Under the pieces are notes generated by a model. That model ran no database searches. It was not told the origin of the DNA and was given only the letters and a program-made list of their open reading frames with translations. A DNA stretch of 64,000 bases from an uncultured Paracoccaceae bacterium (GTDB lineage Bacteria > Pseudomonadota > Alphaproteobacteria > Rhodobacterales > Rhodobacteraceae): the NCBI GenBank assembly GCA_937864535.1, contig CALMJS010000031.1, forward strand, positions 121,087 to 185,086. Direction: 5' to 3'. This document shows, one piece after another, positions 36,508 through 45,937 of the stretch. The translations under genes were made by a program, and so were the position numbers. Positions within the stretch are counted from its first letter, which is position 1. Every line of letters starts with the position of its first letter.

Positions 36508-39045
36508 ATGTCCCGCTATTCCGCCGCTGAAATCGAAGCCAAATGGCAAACTGCTTGGCAAGAGGCCAACATCTTTGAGGCCACCCGTGAGGGCGGCAAG
36601 CCCAAGTACTATGTGCTAGAGATGTTCCCCTACCCCTCGGGCCGCATCCACATGGGCCACGTGCGGAACTACACCATGGGCGACGTGGTGGCGCGTTACA
36701 AAATGTCCACCGGACACAATGTGCTGCACCCGATGGGCTGGGACGCATTCGGGATGCCGGCAGAAAACGCCGCCATGGCCTCGGGTGGTCACCCCAAGGA
36801 CTGGACCTACCAGAACATTGCCGACATGCGCGCCCAGATGAAGCCGCTGGGCCTGTCCATCGACTGGAGCCGCGAATTCGCCACCTGCGATCCGGAATAC
36901 TATGGCCAGCAGCAGGCGCTGTTCATCGACATGCTGGACGCCGGTCTGGTTTATCGCAAAAACGCCGTGGTCAACTGGGACCCTGTCGATATGACGGTTC
37001 TGGCCAACGAACAGGTGATCGACGGCAAGGGCTGGCGGTCCGGTGCCGATGTGGAACGCCGCGAACTGACGCAATGGTTCTTTAAGATTTCGGATATGGC
37101 TGGCGATTTGCTCGACAGCATCGACGGGCTGGATAACTGGCCTGCCAAGGTCAAGCTGATGCAGGCCAACTGGATCGGCAAATCCCGCGGGCTCGAATTC
37201 AGCTTTGACCGCGTTGACGGCGCTGATCCGATTACCGTCTACACCACCCGCCCGGATACGCTGATGGGCGCCTCCTTTGTCGGGATTTCGCCCGATCACC
37301 CGATTGCCAAAGAGCTGGAGGCACAGAGCCCCGAAATCGCAGCCTTTGTGGCCGAATGCCGCAAGGGGGGCACCACCGAAGAGGCACTCGAAAAGGCTGA
37401 GAAGCGCGGCTTTGACACCGGGCTGCGTGTCAAGCACCCGCTCGACCCGTCGTGGGAATTGCCGGTGTGGATCGCCAACTTTATCCTGATGGACTACGGC
37501 ACTGGCGCTATTTTCGGCTGCCCCGCCCACGATCAGCGCGATTTCGACTTTGCGACCAAGTACGCTCTGCCGATCAAGCCGGTTTTTGTCGCAGAAGGCA
37601 CCGAGGAAGAGACGCTCAAGGCGGCCTTTGTCCCGTTGAAATCGGAAAAGGTCCGCTATGTGCGCGGTTTTGCCGGCGCAGAGGTTCAGACCGGTGAAGA
37701 CGGCGTCAACGCCGCTATCGATCAGGCAGAGGCCGAGGGCTGGGGCACTGGCGTGACCAAATTCCGCCTGCGCGACTGGGGTCTGTCCCGCCAGCGCTAT
37801 TGGGGCTGTCCGATTCCGGTGGTGCATTGCGCCGATTGCGGCGTCGTGCCCGAAAAGAAAGAGAACCTGCCGGTTCGCCTGCCCGATGACGTAACCTTTG
37901 ACGTGCCGGGCAACCCGCTGGATCGTCACCCGACATGGCGCGATTGCACCTGCCCGTCCTGTGGCAAGCCTGCGCGGCGCGAAACCGACACGATGGACAC
38001 CTTTGTCGATTCGTCGTGGTACTACGCCCGCTTTACCTCGCCCCGGGCCAATGTGCCGGTTGAACAGGCGGACGCAGACTATTGGATGAACGTTGACCAG
38101 TATATCGGCGGGATCGAGCATGCGATTTTGCACCTGCTCTATTCGCGGTTCTTTGCCCGCGCGATGAATATTACCGGACACCTGCCCGAAACCGCGCGCG
38201 AGCCCTTCAATGCGCTGTTCACGCAGGGCATGGTCACGCACGAAATCTACCAGACTCGCGACGAAAACGGACGGGCGGTCTATCACTTCCCCGAAGAGGT
38301 AGAGAACGGCGTTCTAAAGGCGACAGGCGAAGCGGTCGAGATCATCCCCTCTGCCAAAATGTCCAAATCCAAAAAGAACGTCGTGGACCCGGTCAGCATC
38401 GTATCGACCTATGGCGCGGATACCGCCCGCTGGTTCGTGCTGTCCGACAGCCCGCCAGAGCGTGACGTTGAATGGACCGCCGCCGGTGCCGAAGCGACCG
38501 CGAAACATCTGGCCCGCGTCTGGCGGATCTGCGCGGACATCGCAGAGGCCACTGAGGGAACCGGGGACGGTGATCTCGACCTGCTCAAGGCAACCCACAA
38601 GGCCGTGGACGAAATCACCAAATCGCTGGAAACATTCGGGTTTAACGCGGCTATCGCCAAGCTCTATGCGCTGACCAACACGCTCCAGAAATCGACAGCT
38701 GGCGGCACGGCACGCAAATCCGCAGCCCGCATTCTGGCGCAGTTGATGTCGCCGATGACCCCGCACCTGTCCGAAGAGCTCTGGTCGATGCTCGGCGGCG
38801 AAGGGCTCGTGACAGTGGCCGCATGGCCGGTAGCCGATCCCGCCCTGTTGATCGAGGACGAAGTCACCCTGCCGATCCAGATCAACGGCAAGCGGAAAGG
38901 CGAAATCAACGTTCCGGTCGATATGCCCAAGGAAGAGGTTGAAAAGCTGGTTCTGGCCCACGATGCTGTCGTCAGGGCGCTGGATGGCGCGGCGCCGAAA
39001 AAGCTGATCGTTGTTCCCGGAAGGATCGTGAACGTTGTCGTCTAA
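36508..39045 (+). CDS. leuS: leucyl-tRNA synthetase
   Basis: 845 aa class I synthetase. The HIGH-like motif is [15 protein letters not shown] (about residues 42-56) and the KMSKS motif is KMSKSKKN near residue 617. The CP1 editing domain ([24 protein letters not shown]) and zinc-type cysteines [10 protein letters not shown] lie between. The C-terminal anticodon-binding region ends [14 protein letters not shown]. It overlaps lptE by 11 bases. Confidence 0.97.
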   Translation: MSRYSAAEIEAKWQTAWQEANIFEATREGGKPKYYVLEMFPYPSGRIHMGHVRNYTMGDVVARYKMSTGHNVLHPMGWDAFGMPAENAAMASGGHPKDWTYQNIADMRAQMKPLGLSIDWSREFATCDPEYYGQQQALFIDMLDAGLVYRKNAVVNWDPVDMTVLANEQVIDGKGWRSGADVERRELTQWFFKISDMAGDLLDSIDGLDNWPAKVKLMQANWIGKSRGLEFSFDRVDGADPITVYTTRPDTLMGASFVGISPDHPIAKELEAQSPEIAAFVAECRKGGTTEEALEKAEKRGFDTGLRVKHPLDPSWELPVWIANFILMDYGTGAIFGCPAHDQRDFDFATKYALPIKPVFVAEGTEEETLKAAFVPLKSEKVRYVRGFAGAEVQTGEDGVNAAIDQAEAEGWGTGVTKFRLRDWGLSRQRYWGCPIPVVHCADCGVVPEKKENLPVRLPDDVTFDVPGNPLDRHPTWRDCTCPSCGKPARRETDTMDTFVDSSWYYARFTSPRANVPVEQADADYWMNVDQYIGGIEHAILHLLYSRFFARAMNITGHLPETAREPFNALFTQGMVTHEIYQTRDENGRAVYHFPEEVENGVLKATGEAVEIIPSAKMSKSKKNVVDPVSIVSTYGADTARWFVLSDSPPERDVEWTAAGAEATAKHLARVWRICADIAEATEGTGDGDLDLLKATHKAVDEITKSLETFGFNAAIAKLYALTNTLQKSTAGGTARKSAARILAQLMSPMTPHLSEELWSMLGGEGLVTVAAWPVADPALLIEDEVTLPIQINGKRKGEINVPVDMPKEEVEKLVLAHDAVVRALDGAAPKKLIVVPGRIVNVVV

Positions 39046-39535
39046 ACCCGCTGCCCGCTGGACCCGCCGCGCCGCCATATTAGGGGCTGCGGCGCTTGCG
39101 GGCTGCGGATTTAGCCCGGCGTTCGGCCCGAACGGGCCAGCCCGGGGTCTACGAAACGCGATCGAATTCCAGACACCTGACACCGTCGAAGGCTACCGCC
39201 TGCGCGAACGGTTAGAGCGCAGGTTGGGCGCGCCGGAGGCACCGCGCTACGTGCTGAACGTGACGCTGGACCTCAACCGATCGGACGTGGCTATCGCCTC
39301 GGACGGCGAGGCCGGGCGGATCACGCTGAATGGCAAGGCCCGTTATAGCCTGAGTGATATGGCCGGAACACCGATTGCGTCGGGGCATGTCGATGCCTTT
39401 ACCGGATATTCGACCAACGGATCGACCGTCGCCACCCGCGCAGGCGAAGAGGACGCCCGCCTGCGTTTGGCCAATATCCTGGCCGGGTTGATCGTGGCGC
39501 GGTTGATGGCGATCAGCGCCAATTTACCGGAATGA
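39035..39535 (+). CDS. lptE: LPS assembly lipoprotein LptE
   Basis: 166 aa. A TTG start at 39035, within the leuS 3' end and preceded by GGAAGGA, gives a signal sequence [14 protein letters not shown] with the lipidated Cys24. LptE is the lipoprotein plug of the outer-membrane LPS translocon LptD. The rest ([47 protein letters not shown]) is the short alphaproteobacterial form. It is followed by holA with an ATGA overlap, the standard leuS-lptE-holA order. Confidence 0.92.
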   Translation: MSSKPAARWTRRAAILGAAALAGCGFSPAFGPNGPARGLRNAIEFQTPDTVEGYRLRERLERRLGAPEAPRYVLNVTLDLNRSDVAIASDGEAGRITLNGKARYSLSDMAGTPIASGHVDAFTGYSTNGSTVATRAGEEDARLRLANILAGLIVARLMAISANLPE

Positions 39536-40554
39536 AACTGAACCCGCGCGATGCAGTGGCCTATTTCCGCAAACCCGACCCAAATCGGGCCGGTGTGCTG
39601 ATTTTTGGCGCCGATGCGATGCGTGTGGCGCTGCGCCGCAAGGAGTTGATTACTGCGCTGGTCGGCGCAGAGGCCGAAACCGAAATGCGCCTGTCGCGCA
39701 TGGCAGCGGCCGATCTGCGCAAGGACCCCGCCCGGTTGCTGGATGCCGTCAAGGCGATCAGCTTTTTCCCCGGTCCCCGTGTCGCCCTGGCCGAGGATGC
39801 GACTGACGGGCTGCGCGATGTGTTTGCCGCCGCACTAGAGGATTGGCGCGACGGGGATGCGCAAATCATTGTCACCGCTGGACAATTGACTGCCAAATCG
39901 GCGCTGCGCAAATTGTTCGAGGACCACCGCAATACGGTTTGCATCGGTCTCTATGATGACCCGCCCAGCCGCGACGAGATCGAAGGACTGCTGGCCGCGG
40001 CTGGCCTGACCAACATCGACCGCGACACGTCAGAGGCGATCATCGCCCTGTCGCGACAATTGGACCCGGGCGATTTTCGCCAAACCTTGGACAAGCTGAG
40101 CCTGTACAAGCTGGGCGATAGCAGTCCGGTCAGTGTGGCCGATCTGGATGCCTGCCGCCCCCAATCCGCCGAGGCCGAGCTGGACAGCCTGCTACAGGTG
40201 GTCGCAGAGGGACGGACCAAGGAGATTGCCCCGATCTTGCGGCGCCTCTACGCGCAGGGCGTGACGCCCACGGCGCTCTGTATCGGGGCGCTGCGCCATT
40301 TCCGCACGCTGCATAGCGCCAGTTGCGACCCCGGCGGTCCAGCCGCCGGTGTAGGCCGCCTACGACCGCCCGTTTTTGGACCACGTCGGGACGCGATTGT
40401 GCGGCAGGCAAGCAAATGGGGGCGCGAACAACTCGAACGTGCCCTTACGGAAATATTGACGACCGATCTCAGTTTGCGGTCAACATCAAAGGCTCCGCAA
40501 TCGGCCTTGATGGAACGCACTTTGATACGCCTCGCAACCCTGGCAAACAGATGA
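39532..40554 (+). CDS. holA: DNA polymerase III subunit delta
   Basis: 340 aa, the wrench subunit of the clamp loader. The N-terminal AAA+-like fold (PNRAGVLIFGADAMRVALRR, LLDAVKAISFFPGPRVALAEDA, QIIVTAGQLTAKSALRKLFE) lacks Walker motifs, as expected for delta. The C-terminal clamp-loader helices include DLDACRPQSAEAELDSLLQVV and ILRRLYAQGVTPTALCIGALRHF. It overlaps lptE and the following epimerase gene by 4 bases each, so four genes appear coupled. Confidence 0.94.
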   Translation: MKLNPRDAVAYFRKPDPNRAGVLIFGADAMRVALRRKELITALVGAEAETEMRLSRMAAADLRKDPARLLDAVKAISFFPGPRVALAEDATDGLRDVFAAALEDWRDGDAQIIVTAGQLTAKSALRKLFEDHRNTVCIGLYDDPPSRDEIEGLLAAAGLTNIDRDTSEAIIALSRQLDPGDFRQTLDKLSLYKLGDSSPVSVADLDACRPQSAEAELDSLLQVVAEGRTKEIAPILRRLYAQGVTPTALCIGALRHFRTLHSASCDPGGPAAGVGRLRPPVFGPRRDAIVRQASKWGREQLERALTEILTTDLSLRSTSKAPQSALMERTLIRLATLANR

Positions 40555-41447
40555 TTCAAGATGTTATCGTAACCGGCGCCAGCGGCTATCTCGGTGGTCG
40601 CGTGTGTCGCCAACTGGTACGCGAAGGGTATCGCGTCACGACCCTTGTGCGGCCCGGCTCGGAGAAGGATGCCCATGCCGGTACGCGCAAGGTGCGCCAT
40701 GACCTGATGCAGGGGCCAGTCGACTGTTCCGAATTCGACCTGATGATCCATTGCGCCGGAGAGGTCCGCCCTTCGGACCCCAACGGCGATATCGCCAAAT
40801 CGGTCAACGTAAGATTGGCCGAAAACGCTGTCCGCTGCCGGGCCAAACGCCTGCTGGTGATCAGTTCGATCGCAGCGTCGGTGGCCGAAGTCACCCCCCG
40901 CCGTGCCAACCGGTACGGCTATGAAAAACTGGCGGCAGAATATGCTATTCGCAACCTGCTGCGACCGGGACAGGACTGCGTTTTCCTGCGGCCCCCTGCA
41001 ATCTACGGTCCGATGGTCGATGGTCCTCTGGCAACCTTGGCCGCGCTGATCCGACGGGGAACGCCATTGCCATTGGCATGGGCGCACACACCCCGGCCCT
41101 ATCTGTCCAGCCGCAATTTCGAATCCCTGATATCAGCCATTGTTGCCGCACCGGATCAGACTTGGGCTGCGGCGCATCTGGCAACGCCAGAGCCGCACGA
41201 TGGCATGTTGATCAGCACCAGGTCGCTGTGTCAGCATCTGGCACGGTCGATGAAACGAAAATCGTCCTTGTTCGGGATGCCCAATGGCCTGCTCCGCCTT
41301 GGCGGCTGGATGACAGGTCGCTCTGCGCTGATTTCCAGCGCATTGGACGCGGTGCCGATCCGATATGGCGATCTACCGGCGGAACTGTGGGGCTGGACCC
41401 CGTTGGATCAAATGCCCGATTCACTCACCTATCTGCGGAGCCAATAG
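40551..41447 (+). CDS. NAD-dependent epimerase/dehydratase family protein
   Basis: 298 aa. The Rossmann motif is TGASGYLGG (8-16) and the active-site Tyr-Lys pair lies in YGYEKLAAE (about residues 121-125), with a conserved Ser in LLVISSIAAS. It is an extended SDR, probably acting on a nucleotide-sugar; substrate unknown. The start overlaps the holA stop. Its last 23 bases overlap the convergent sugar transferase gene, which makes a polysaccharide role plausible. Confidence 0.85.
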   Translation: MIQDVIVTGASGYLGGRVCRQLVREGYRVTTLVRPGSEKDAHAGTRKVRHDLMQGPVDCSEFDLMIHCAGEVRPSDPNGDIAKSVNVRLAENAVRCRAKRLLVISSIAASVAEVTPRRANRYGYEKLAAEYAIRNLLRPGQDCVFLRPPAIYGPMVDGPLATLAALIRRGTPLPLAWAHTPRPYLSSRNFESLISAIVAAPDQTWAAAHLATPEPHDGMLISTRSLCQHLARSMKRKSSLFGMPNGLLRLGGWMTGRSALISSALDAVPIRYGDLPAELWGWTPLDQMPDSLTYLRSQ

Positions 41448-41991
41448 CGTCGCCCCGACCACGGCCCGTAAAGGTCTGCCAGAGCAATGCCAGATCGCCA
41501 AGCGCCGTTCGGCGGGCGATATAGTCAGCATCCGCCGCGGCGAGTTGTTCCGGCCGCGACATATCGATGCCAGACACCTGCGCCGCCCCGGTAATACCGG
41601 GAGCCACGTCAAAAACCGATCTCGCGCGCCGCGCCGCGATGACATCTGATTGGGTCGGCAGACAGGGACGCGGCCCCACCAGCCGCATCTGTCCCAGAAC
41701 GACATTCCACAATTGAGGTAGCTCATCCACCTTGGTCCGTCGCAACCAAGCCCCGCAGGCGGTCACATAGCCGGCCGATACCTCGTGCGAGCCAGCGACC
41801 GGCGTGCCCTGATGCATGGTGCGTAGTTTATAGAGTCGAAACGGTTTTTCATGCCGTCCAACGCGCGTCTGGACCAAAATCGGGTTACCGCGGGATTCGA
41901 GACGGATCAGCACCACGATAACCGCCATAATGGGGACCGTGATCAGCAGCAGGATCGCCGCAAAGAGCCATTCTAGAGTTCGATACATCAC
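41425..41991 (-). CDS. bacterial sugar transferase (phosphoglycosyl transferase)
   Basis: 188 aa, single N-terminal reentrant/membrane helix (EWLFAAILLLITVPIMAVIVVLI) and the PglC/WcaJ-type catalytic domain: FRLYKLRTM, LRRTKVDELPQLWNV, MRLVGPRP and APGITGAAQVSG. It transfers a sugar-1-phosphate to undecaprenyl phosphate, the first committed step of polysaccharide repeat assembly. It is the last gene of the YjbH-YjbF-YjbE-like group on the minus strand, and its 3' end overlaps the epimerase gene. Confidence 0.93.
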   Translation of the reverse strand: MMYRTLEWLFAAILLLITVPIMAVIVVLIRLESRGNPILVQTRVGRHEKPFRLYKLRTMHQGTPVAGSHEVSAGYVTACGAWLRRTKVDELPQLWNVVLGQMRLVGPRPCLPTQSDVIAARRARSVFDVAPGITGAAQVSGIDMSRPEQLAAADADYIARRTALGDLALLWQTFTGRGRGDAIGSADR

Positions 41992-42047
41992 AAACGAAAA
42001 AGGCGGACACGATGCCCGCCCAATCCTGAAATATCTATGGCGACCGA

Positions 42048-42323
42048 TTAATTAGAGGTGGCCGTGGTCGTCGTGGCAGCAGCAGCCTGTTCCTGGATCG
42101 CCTGATATGCAGCGACGGTCAGGAAGGTCAAACCACCAACCATCACCAGCATAGAGCTGGTCACGGTGACGCCCATGACGGTCGTGCCAACAGTGGCCGC
42201 AACGGTCGAAGCAGCAGCACCACCGGCGGCACCACCAGCACCAGCAGCACCGGTTTCGGTTTGGGCAAACGCACCGGTCGCAGCGGTAAGAGCAATGGCC
42301 GAAGCCAGAAGGATTTTACGCAT
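42048..42323 (-). CDS. small secreted Ala/Gly/Thr-rich protein, YjbE-like
   Basis: 91 aa from ATG 42323. Signal peptide MRKILLASAIALTAATGAFA, then an Ala/Gly-rich low-complexity stretch, a hydrophobic segment (SSMLVMVGGLTFLTVAAY), and a Thr-rich tail. E. coli YjbE is a similarly small, secreted, Ala/Ser/Thr-rich protein at the head of the yjbEFGH exopolysaccharide operon. Context and composition support the call; sequence identity is low by eye. A 56-base gap separates it from the sugar transferase gene. Confidence 0.6.
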   Translation of the reverse strand: MRKILLASAIALTAATGAFAQTETGAAGAGGAAGGAAASTVAATVGTTVMGVTVTSSMLVMVGGLTFLTVAAYQAIQEQAAAATTTTATSN

Positions 42324-42409
42324 TTCTAATCTCCAGACAAACACAAGGGTTGAGTAGACGGTAACCGTTCTTCGCCAATTCAGCAAGTTTCAATAAGGTT
42401 AGTCAATCT

Positions 42410-43042
42410 TTACGGCAAAAGTGTTTCGACGGCGCCGCCATTCAGGCCGAGCCTTTGAACCGATTGCCGGACGACGTCACGATCATCGATCCAATAGTAG
42501 TTCGAAAATTGAATTTGTGCGTTTTTACAGTCCTCTTGGACCACATATGTGGAAATTGTGCGATCAAAGCCGCTTAGAACTTCGGAGCCAAGGTTGGAAT
42601 AGACGCAGTCGAAATCGATGCGGACGATCTGGTCGTTCCCGGTAAGATATTCCATACTCCGGCGGGTTGCACCATTTCTACGCATTTCCACCAGCATATT
42701 CCCGAGGTCAGAGGCATGAACGCCGTCGTCGACCCCTCTGGTCTCGACGATGATTCCCTGCTCCATCGTAAAGGTCTGATTTGCCGGCGCGGCCCAGATG
42801 GTACGGTTTTCCAGCTCCATGAACGGCTGGACCAGCACTGCAACGCCGGTCTCACGCGACAAAATCAGCATGAGAGGGACCGGACTATCGTCAAATGTCG
42901 CCGCGCTGACAGGCGTAACGGCAGCATTGACCTGACGTACCTGAAACACGGACGTAAGCCGGGGGATAATCGAGTCTTTGACCAAAGGGCCGCAGCCGGA
43001 GACCGTCAGACCCAAGAGGGCCAAAGCAATCGTCTTTTTCAT
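42410..43042 (-). CDS. YjbF family lipoprotein
   Basis: 210 aa. Lipobox GLTVSGC with the lipidated Cys17. The body contains SPVPLMLILSRETGVAVLVQPFMELENRTIWAAPANQ and EMRRNGATRRSMEYLTGNDQIVRIDFDC, the YjbF/GfcB (group 4 capsule lipoprotein) pattern. The role is export or assembly of exopolysaccharide at the outer membrane; the mechanism is not known. It overlaps the yjbH-like gene by 4 bases. Confidence 0.85.
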   Translation of the reverse strand: MKKTIALALLGLTVSGCGPLVKDSIIPRLTSVFQVRQVNAAVTPVSAATFDDSPVPLMLILSRETGVAVLVQPFMELENRTIWAAPANQTFTMEQGIIVETRGVDDGVHASDLGNMLVEMRRNGATRRSMEYLTGNDQIVRIDFDCVYSNLGSEVLSGFDRTISTYVVQEDCKNAQIQFSNYYWIDDRDVVRQSVQRLGLNGGAVETLLP

Positions 43043-45150
43043 TTCCAGAACCGCCCCCAGCTATTTTCGTAATTGTCGAAATGACCCTTACGGACGACTT
43101 CGTACAACCGCCCCTCGACAGCCAGGCGCGCCCCGCCGTCGCGACTGAGGGAATTAAGAGTCGTCGATTGCGCCGTTCTATTGGGCTGACCAGAGGTCCA
43201 ATCCAGCGGGACCGTCACGCGGATACCCTTGTCAAAGGACCCCTCGCCGAAATCGGCAAATGGAACATCTGTTAGCGTTGCATAGGCCCCCAAACGCCAC
43301 CCATTCGCAAATTCGCGATCGACTGACAGTGTAGCGCCCCAGTCACCCGCCAGATAGCGACCACCGTCCAGTTGCACATGGAAACCATTGTCCATTTTCC
43401 AATAGGCAGACAGATGACCGGTCAAAACATCATAGTCTTGAAACCCGAAACCCATGTCGAAATCACGCTGGGCGACGTAGTTCAATTCTGCCCCCAGAGC
43501 AAAGGGACTATCGGTTCGTTTCCAGAGCAGTTCCGCCGAGATCCCGCCGAACATCTGTTCGAGATACCCAACGGTCAAGCGGCTATAGAGGTTATCCCCC
43601 GGAATGCCGTACCACGCTGCGGCTAGATTGCTCAGCGCCAACGAACCCGTTTGACCATACCGTCCGATATCGCTGCGGACATGAGGCAGGACTGAACCGC
43701 TCCCGGACGCTTTACCTTCCCGGTTTGTCCAAAGTCGATCGCGCACTGCCCCCGACAGGACAAAGGCGGGGCTGAATTCATAGCGCGCGACTGCCTCGAT
43801 CCCTACATCAAAGGTCGCCGGATTTGTCGGGTCAAACAGGGTCAGATCGGAATAAGGCCGCACGCCCCATTCAAACGCGCTTTGATCGGTCTGAACGGTT
43901 GTCAGAGTGTCGGCAGACCGGGCCGGGCCGAACTCTGCGCTGTCATAGATGCCGCGCGTGCCCCCGACCGACTGGCTAAACCTCTCCACATCCCGTCGTT
44001 GCAGCCGCGTGGACGACAGGGCAATCCCGCGATCCGTCGGCTCTAGCACAAAGCTCTCGTAGTGATCGGGCAGCAAAAACGACAGGATTCGCACCACATG
44101 GCCCATGGCCTGTGCTTCGCTACGATACTTTGAATTTTCGTAGCGGACGCGCACCTCTGTACCGGCGAATTCGATCGCTTGCAGTTCGATTCCATCCGCC
44201 GCCATCGCCTGCGTCAGGGTCGTTTGCAGGCTCTCGCTCGATTGTGGACCAAGGACCATCGGCGTCGCCCCGGCACCACGCACCCTGACCGGCAAGGGTG
44301 CCGGATCAAGACCCGAAACGTTCGGACGGTTCACCGGATTGAACACATGGGTAAAGGACAGGCCAATGTCAGTCCCGAATAACGAATAGGCACTGATCTG
44401 GGACGACTCGGACGGTGTCCAGGTCAGACCGAAATTGAACGGACTCTGCGGATCAAGGTTGCCATTGTTGGTTTCCCGCACATAGGCATCCGATGAATAC
44501 TCACCGACCAGAGTGAACTTTGGCGTCAATCGCCATTCCACACCGCCAAAGAGTGCGGCATCGCCACGGAAATACTGGCTGAACGAAGGTGTCCCGCCCA
44601 GCCCGAAATCGTTATTGGGCCGGGTTTCAAATCCGCTAGCCAGCACGCCGAGCGGATTTGTAAATCCGTTGCGGGTCCCGAGTCGACCCCAGCCCAAACC
44701 GCCGGTCAACCGGATATCGGGGCTGACAGTTTTCGTCGCAACCACATATTCGGAGGTCAGCAGGCCGGTACCGGCAAAATCCCGCAGGCCGACGGATACA
44801 GAGGGCAGCCACGGCCCCTCTCTGACCACATTATACTGGAAGTCAAAGCTCCGATCGTAGGTATCCGCCGTTCCGGGCCCGCGCACATGGTCAAAATGTG
44901 CGTATCGGAACGTACCGGTAATCCGGGGCGCCAATTGGAATGTCAGCCCGACCCGTTGTTGCAGACCAAAGCCGTTCACACTGACCGAGGCTTCGCCGTC
45001 AGGTGCGACATGTGCAGACGGCATCTCGACCAGTCCCGGCGTCCCGTAGAGCGAATAATGCGGCCGCACTTCCTGCGCCCCGGCGAGTGACCCGACCCCG
45101 ACCACACCGCAAATAAGAACGGCCTGCACACAATTGCTGATTTTAGCCAC
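43039..45150 (-). CDS. YjbH domain-containing outer-membrane protein
   Basis: 703 aa. Signal peptide (VQAVLICGVVGVGSLAGA), then a YjbH-type opening YSLYGTPGLVEMPSAHVAPDGE and a series of amphipathic beta-strands through GYLEQMFGGISAELLWKR and GGRYLAGDWGATLSVDREF. E. coli YjbH (about 700 aa) is the putative outer-membrane porin-like component for exopolysaccharide export. It starts the minus-strand group and is followed by the lipoprotein gene with a 4-base overlap. The opposite strand next to it carries a sulfotransferase-like gene. Confidence 0.9.
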   Translation of the reverse strand: MAKISNCVQAVLICGVVGVGSLAGAQEVRPHYSLYGTPGLVEMPSAHVAPDGEASVSVNGFGLQQRVGLTFQLAPRITGTFRYAHFDHVRGPGTADTYDRSFDFQYNVVREGPWLPSVSVGLRDFAGTGLLTSEYVVATKTVSPDIRLTGGLGWGRLGTRNGFTNPLGVLASGFETRPNNDFGLGGTPSFSQYFRGDAALFGGVEWRLTPKFTLVGEYSSDAYVRETNNGNLDPQSPFNFGLTWTPSESSQISAYSLFGTDIGLSFTHVFNPVNRPNVSGLDPAPLPVRVRGAGATPMVLGPQSSESLQTTLTQAMAADGIELQAIEFAGTEVRVRYENSKYRSEAQAMGHVVRILSFLLPDHYESFVLEPTDRGIALSSTRLQRRDVERFSQSVGGTRGIYDSAEFGPARSADTLTTVQTDQSAFEWGVRPYSDLTLFDPTNPATFDVGIEAVARYEFSPAFVLSGAVRDRLWTNREGKASGSGSVLPHVRSDIGRYGQTGSLALSNLAAAWYGIPGDNLYSRLTVGYLEQMFGGISAELLWKRTDSPFALGAELNYVAQRDFDMGFGFQDYDVLTGHLSAYWKMDNGFHVQLDGGRYLAGDWGATLSVDREFANGWRLGAYATLTDVPFADFGEGSFDKGIRVTVPLDWTSGQPNRTAQSTTLNSLSRDGGARLAVEGRLYEVVRKGHFDNYENSWGRFWK

Positions 45151-45280
45151 GGGCCTGCATCCTGAAATTACTTTTCAACCGACCATAGCCGTCATCAATT
45201 TCAAATCAAACGACAAAAGACTCTTTCTGCATGTGCGAAACCTACCAAATATTAACGAATGCTGCGGTAACGTCGTGGGC

Positions 45281-45937
45281 ATGATTATTTCGCACCAACA
45301 TAAATTTGTCTATTTTGACAATCCGATGGCCGGCGCTGACGAGCTGCGACGTCATTTGGCGCATGCATCCGATGAGCTGGTTGTAGAATTCCAGCAACGC
45401 ACACCCGACCATCCGTTCTATCATCACATGACCCCGATCGAGGCCCGTCGCACCTTTGACATGCTGAACTGGAATTTCAGCAGTTATCGCCGGATCACTT
45501 GCGTCAGGAATCCCTTTGTCAGACTGCCAGCGGCCTATCTTCGGATCCGATCAGAGGACCCGATCTGGCGTTTCAGACAGCGCGCAGGCCTCGGCGTGCC
45601 GGATTTTTTACATTGGTTGGAGGAAACCCGACCCGATGGTGTCGGCGGCGGCGGGAAAATCGGCCAACGCTGGCGCCGCTATGCGACCTGGTCGATGAAA
45701 TCCTGGGCCGGCGATGCGATCTCGACCGTCCTGCGGGTAGAGGATCTTCAGACCCGTGCCGACGATCTATTCGCGGAACTCGGCGTCAAAAGGGCCACTC
45801 ATCGAATTGCCGAATCCGTCTATGCCGACGCATCGGTCCTGATCTGTGACGCTGCCGCACGTCTGATCGAGGAACGATATGCCGAAGACCTGCGCAATTT
45901 TGGGTATCACCGCCCGGAACTCACCCTTGCGGCATAA
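45281..45937 (+). CDS. sulfotransferase-like protein (divergent PAPS sites)
   Basis: 218 aa from ATG 45281; a GTG two codons upstream is possible. The opening KFVYFDNPMAGADELRRHL aligns with the 5'-PSB P-loop of family 2 sulfotransferases, but the KxxGTS residues are replaced. RRITCVRNPFVRLPAAYLRI aligns with the 3'-PB loop RNPxxRxxSxY, again with the serine replaced. A role in polysaccharide sulfation is suggested by the position next to yjbH but would need function retained. It overlaps the convergent flavoprotein gene by 31 bases. Confidence 0.65.
   Translation: MIISHQHKFVYFDNPMAGADELRRHLAHASDELVVEFQQRTPDHPFYHHMTPIEARRTFDMLNWNFSSYRRITCVRNPFVRLPAAYLRIRSEDPIWRFRQRAGLGVPDFLHWLEETRPDGVGGGGKIGQRWRRYATWSMKSWAGDAISTVLRVEDLQTRADDLFAELGVKRATHRIAESVYADASVLICDAAARLIEERYAEDLRNFGYHRPELTLAA

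Noticed and set aside
36616..38286. A 556-codon minus-strand open frame opposite leuS
   Set aside because: Antisense shadow of leuS with no recognisable domain.
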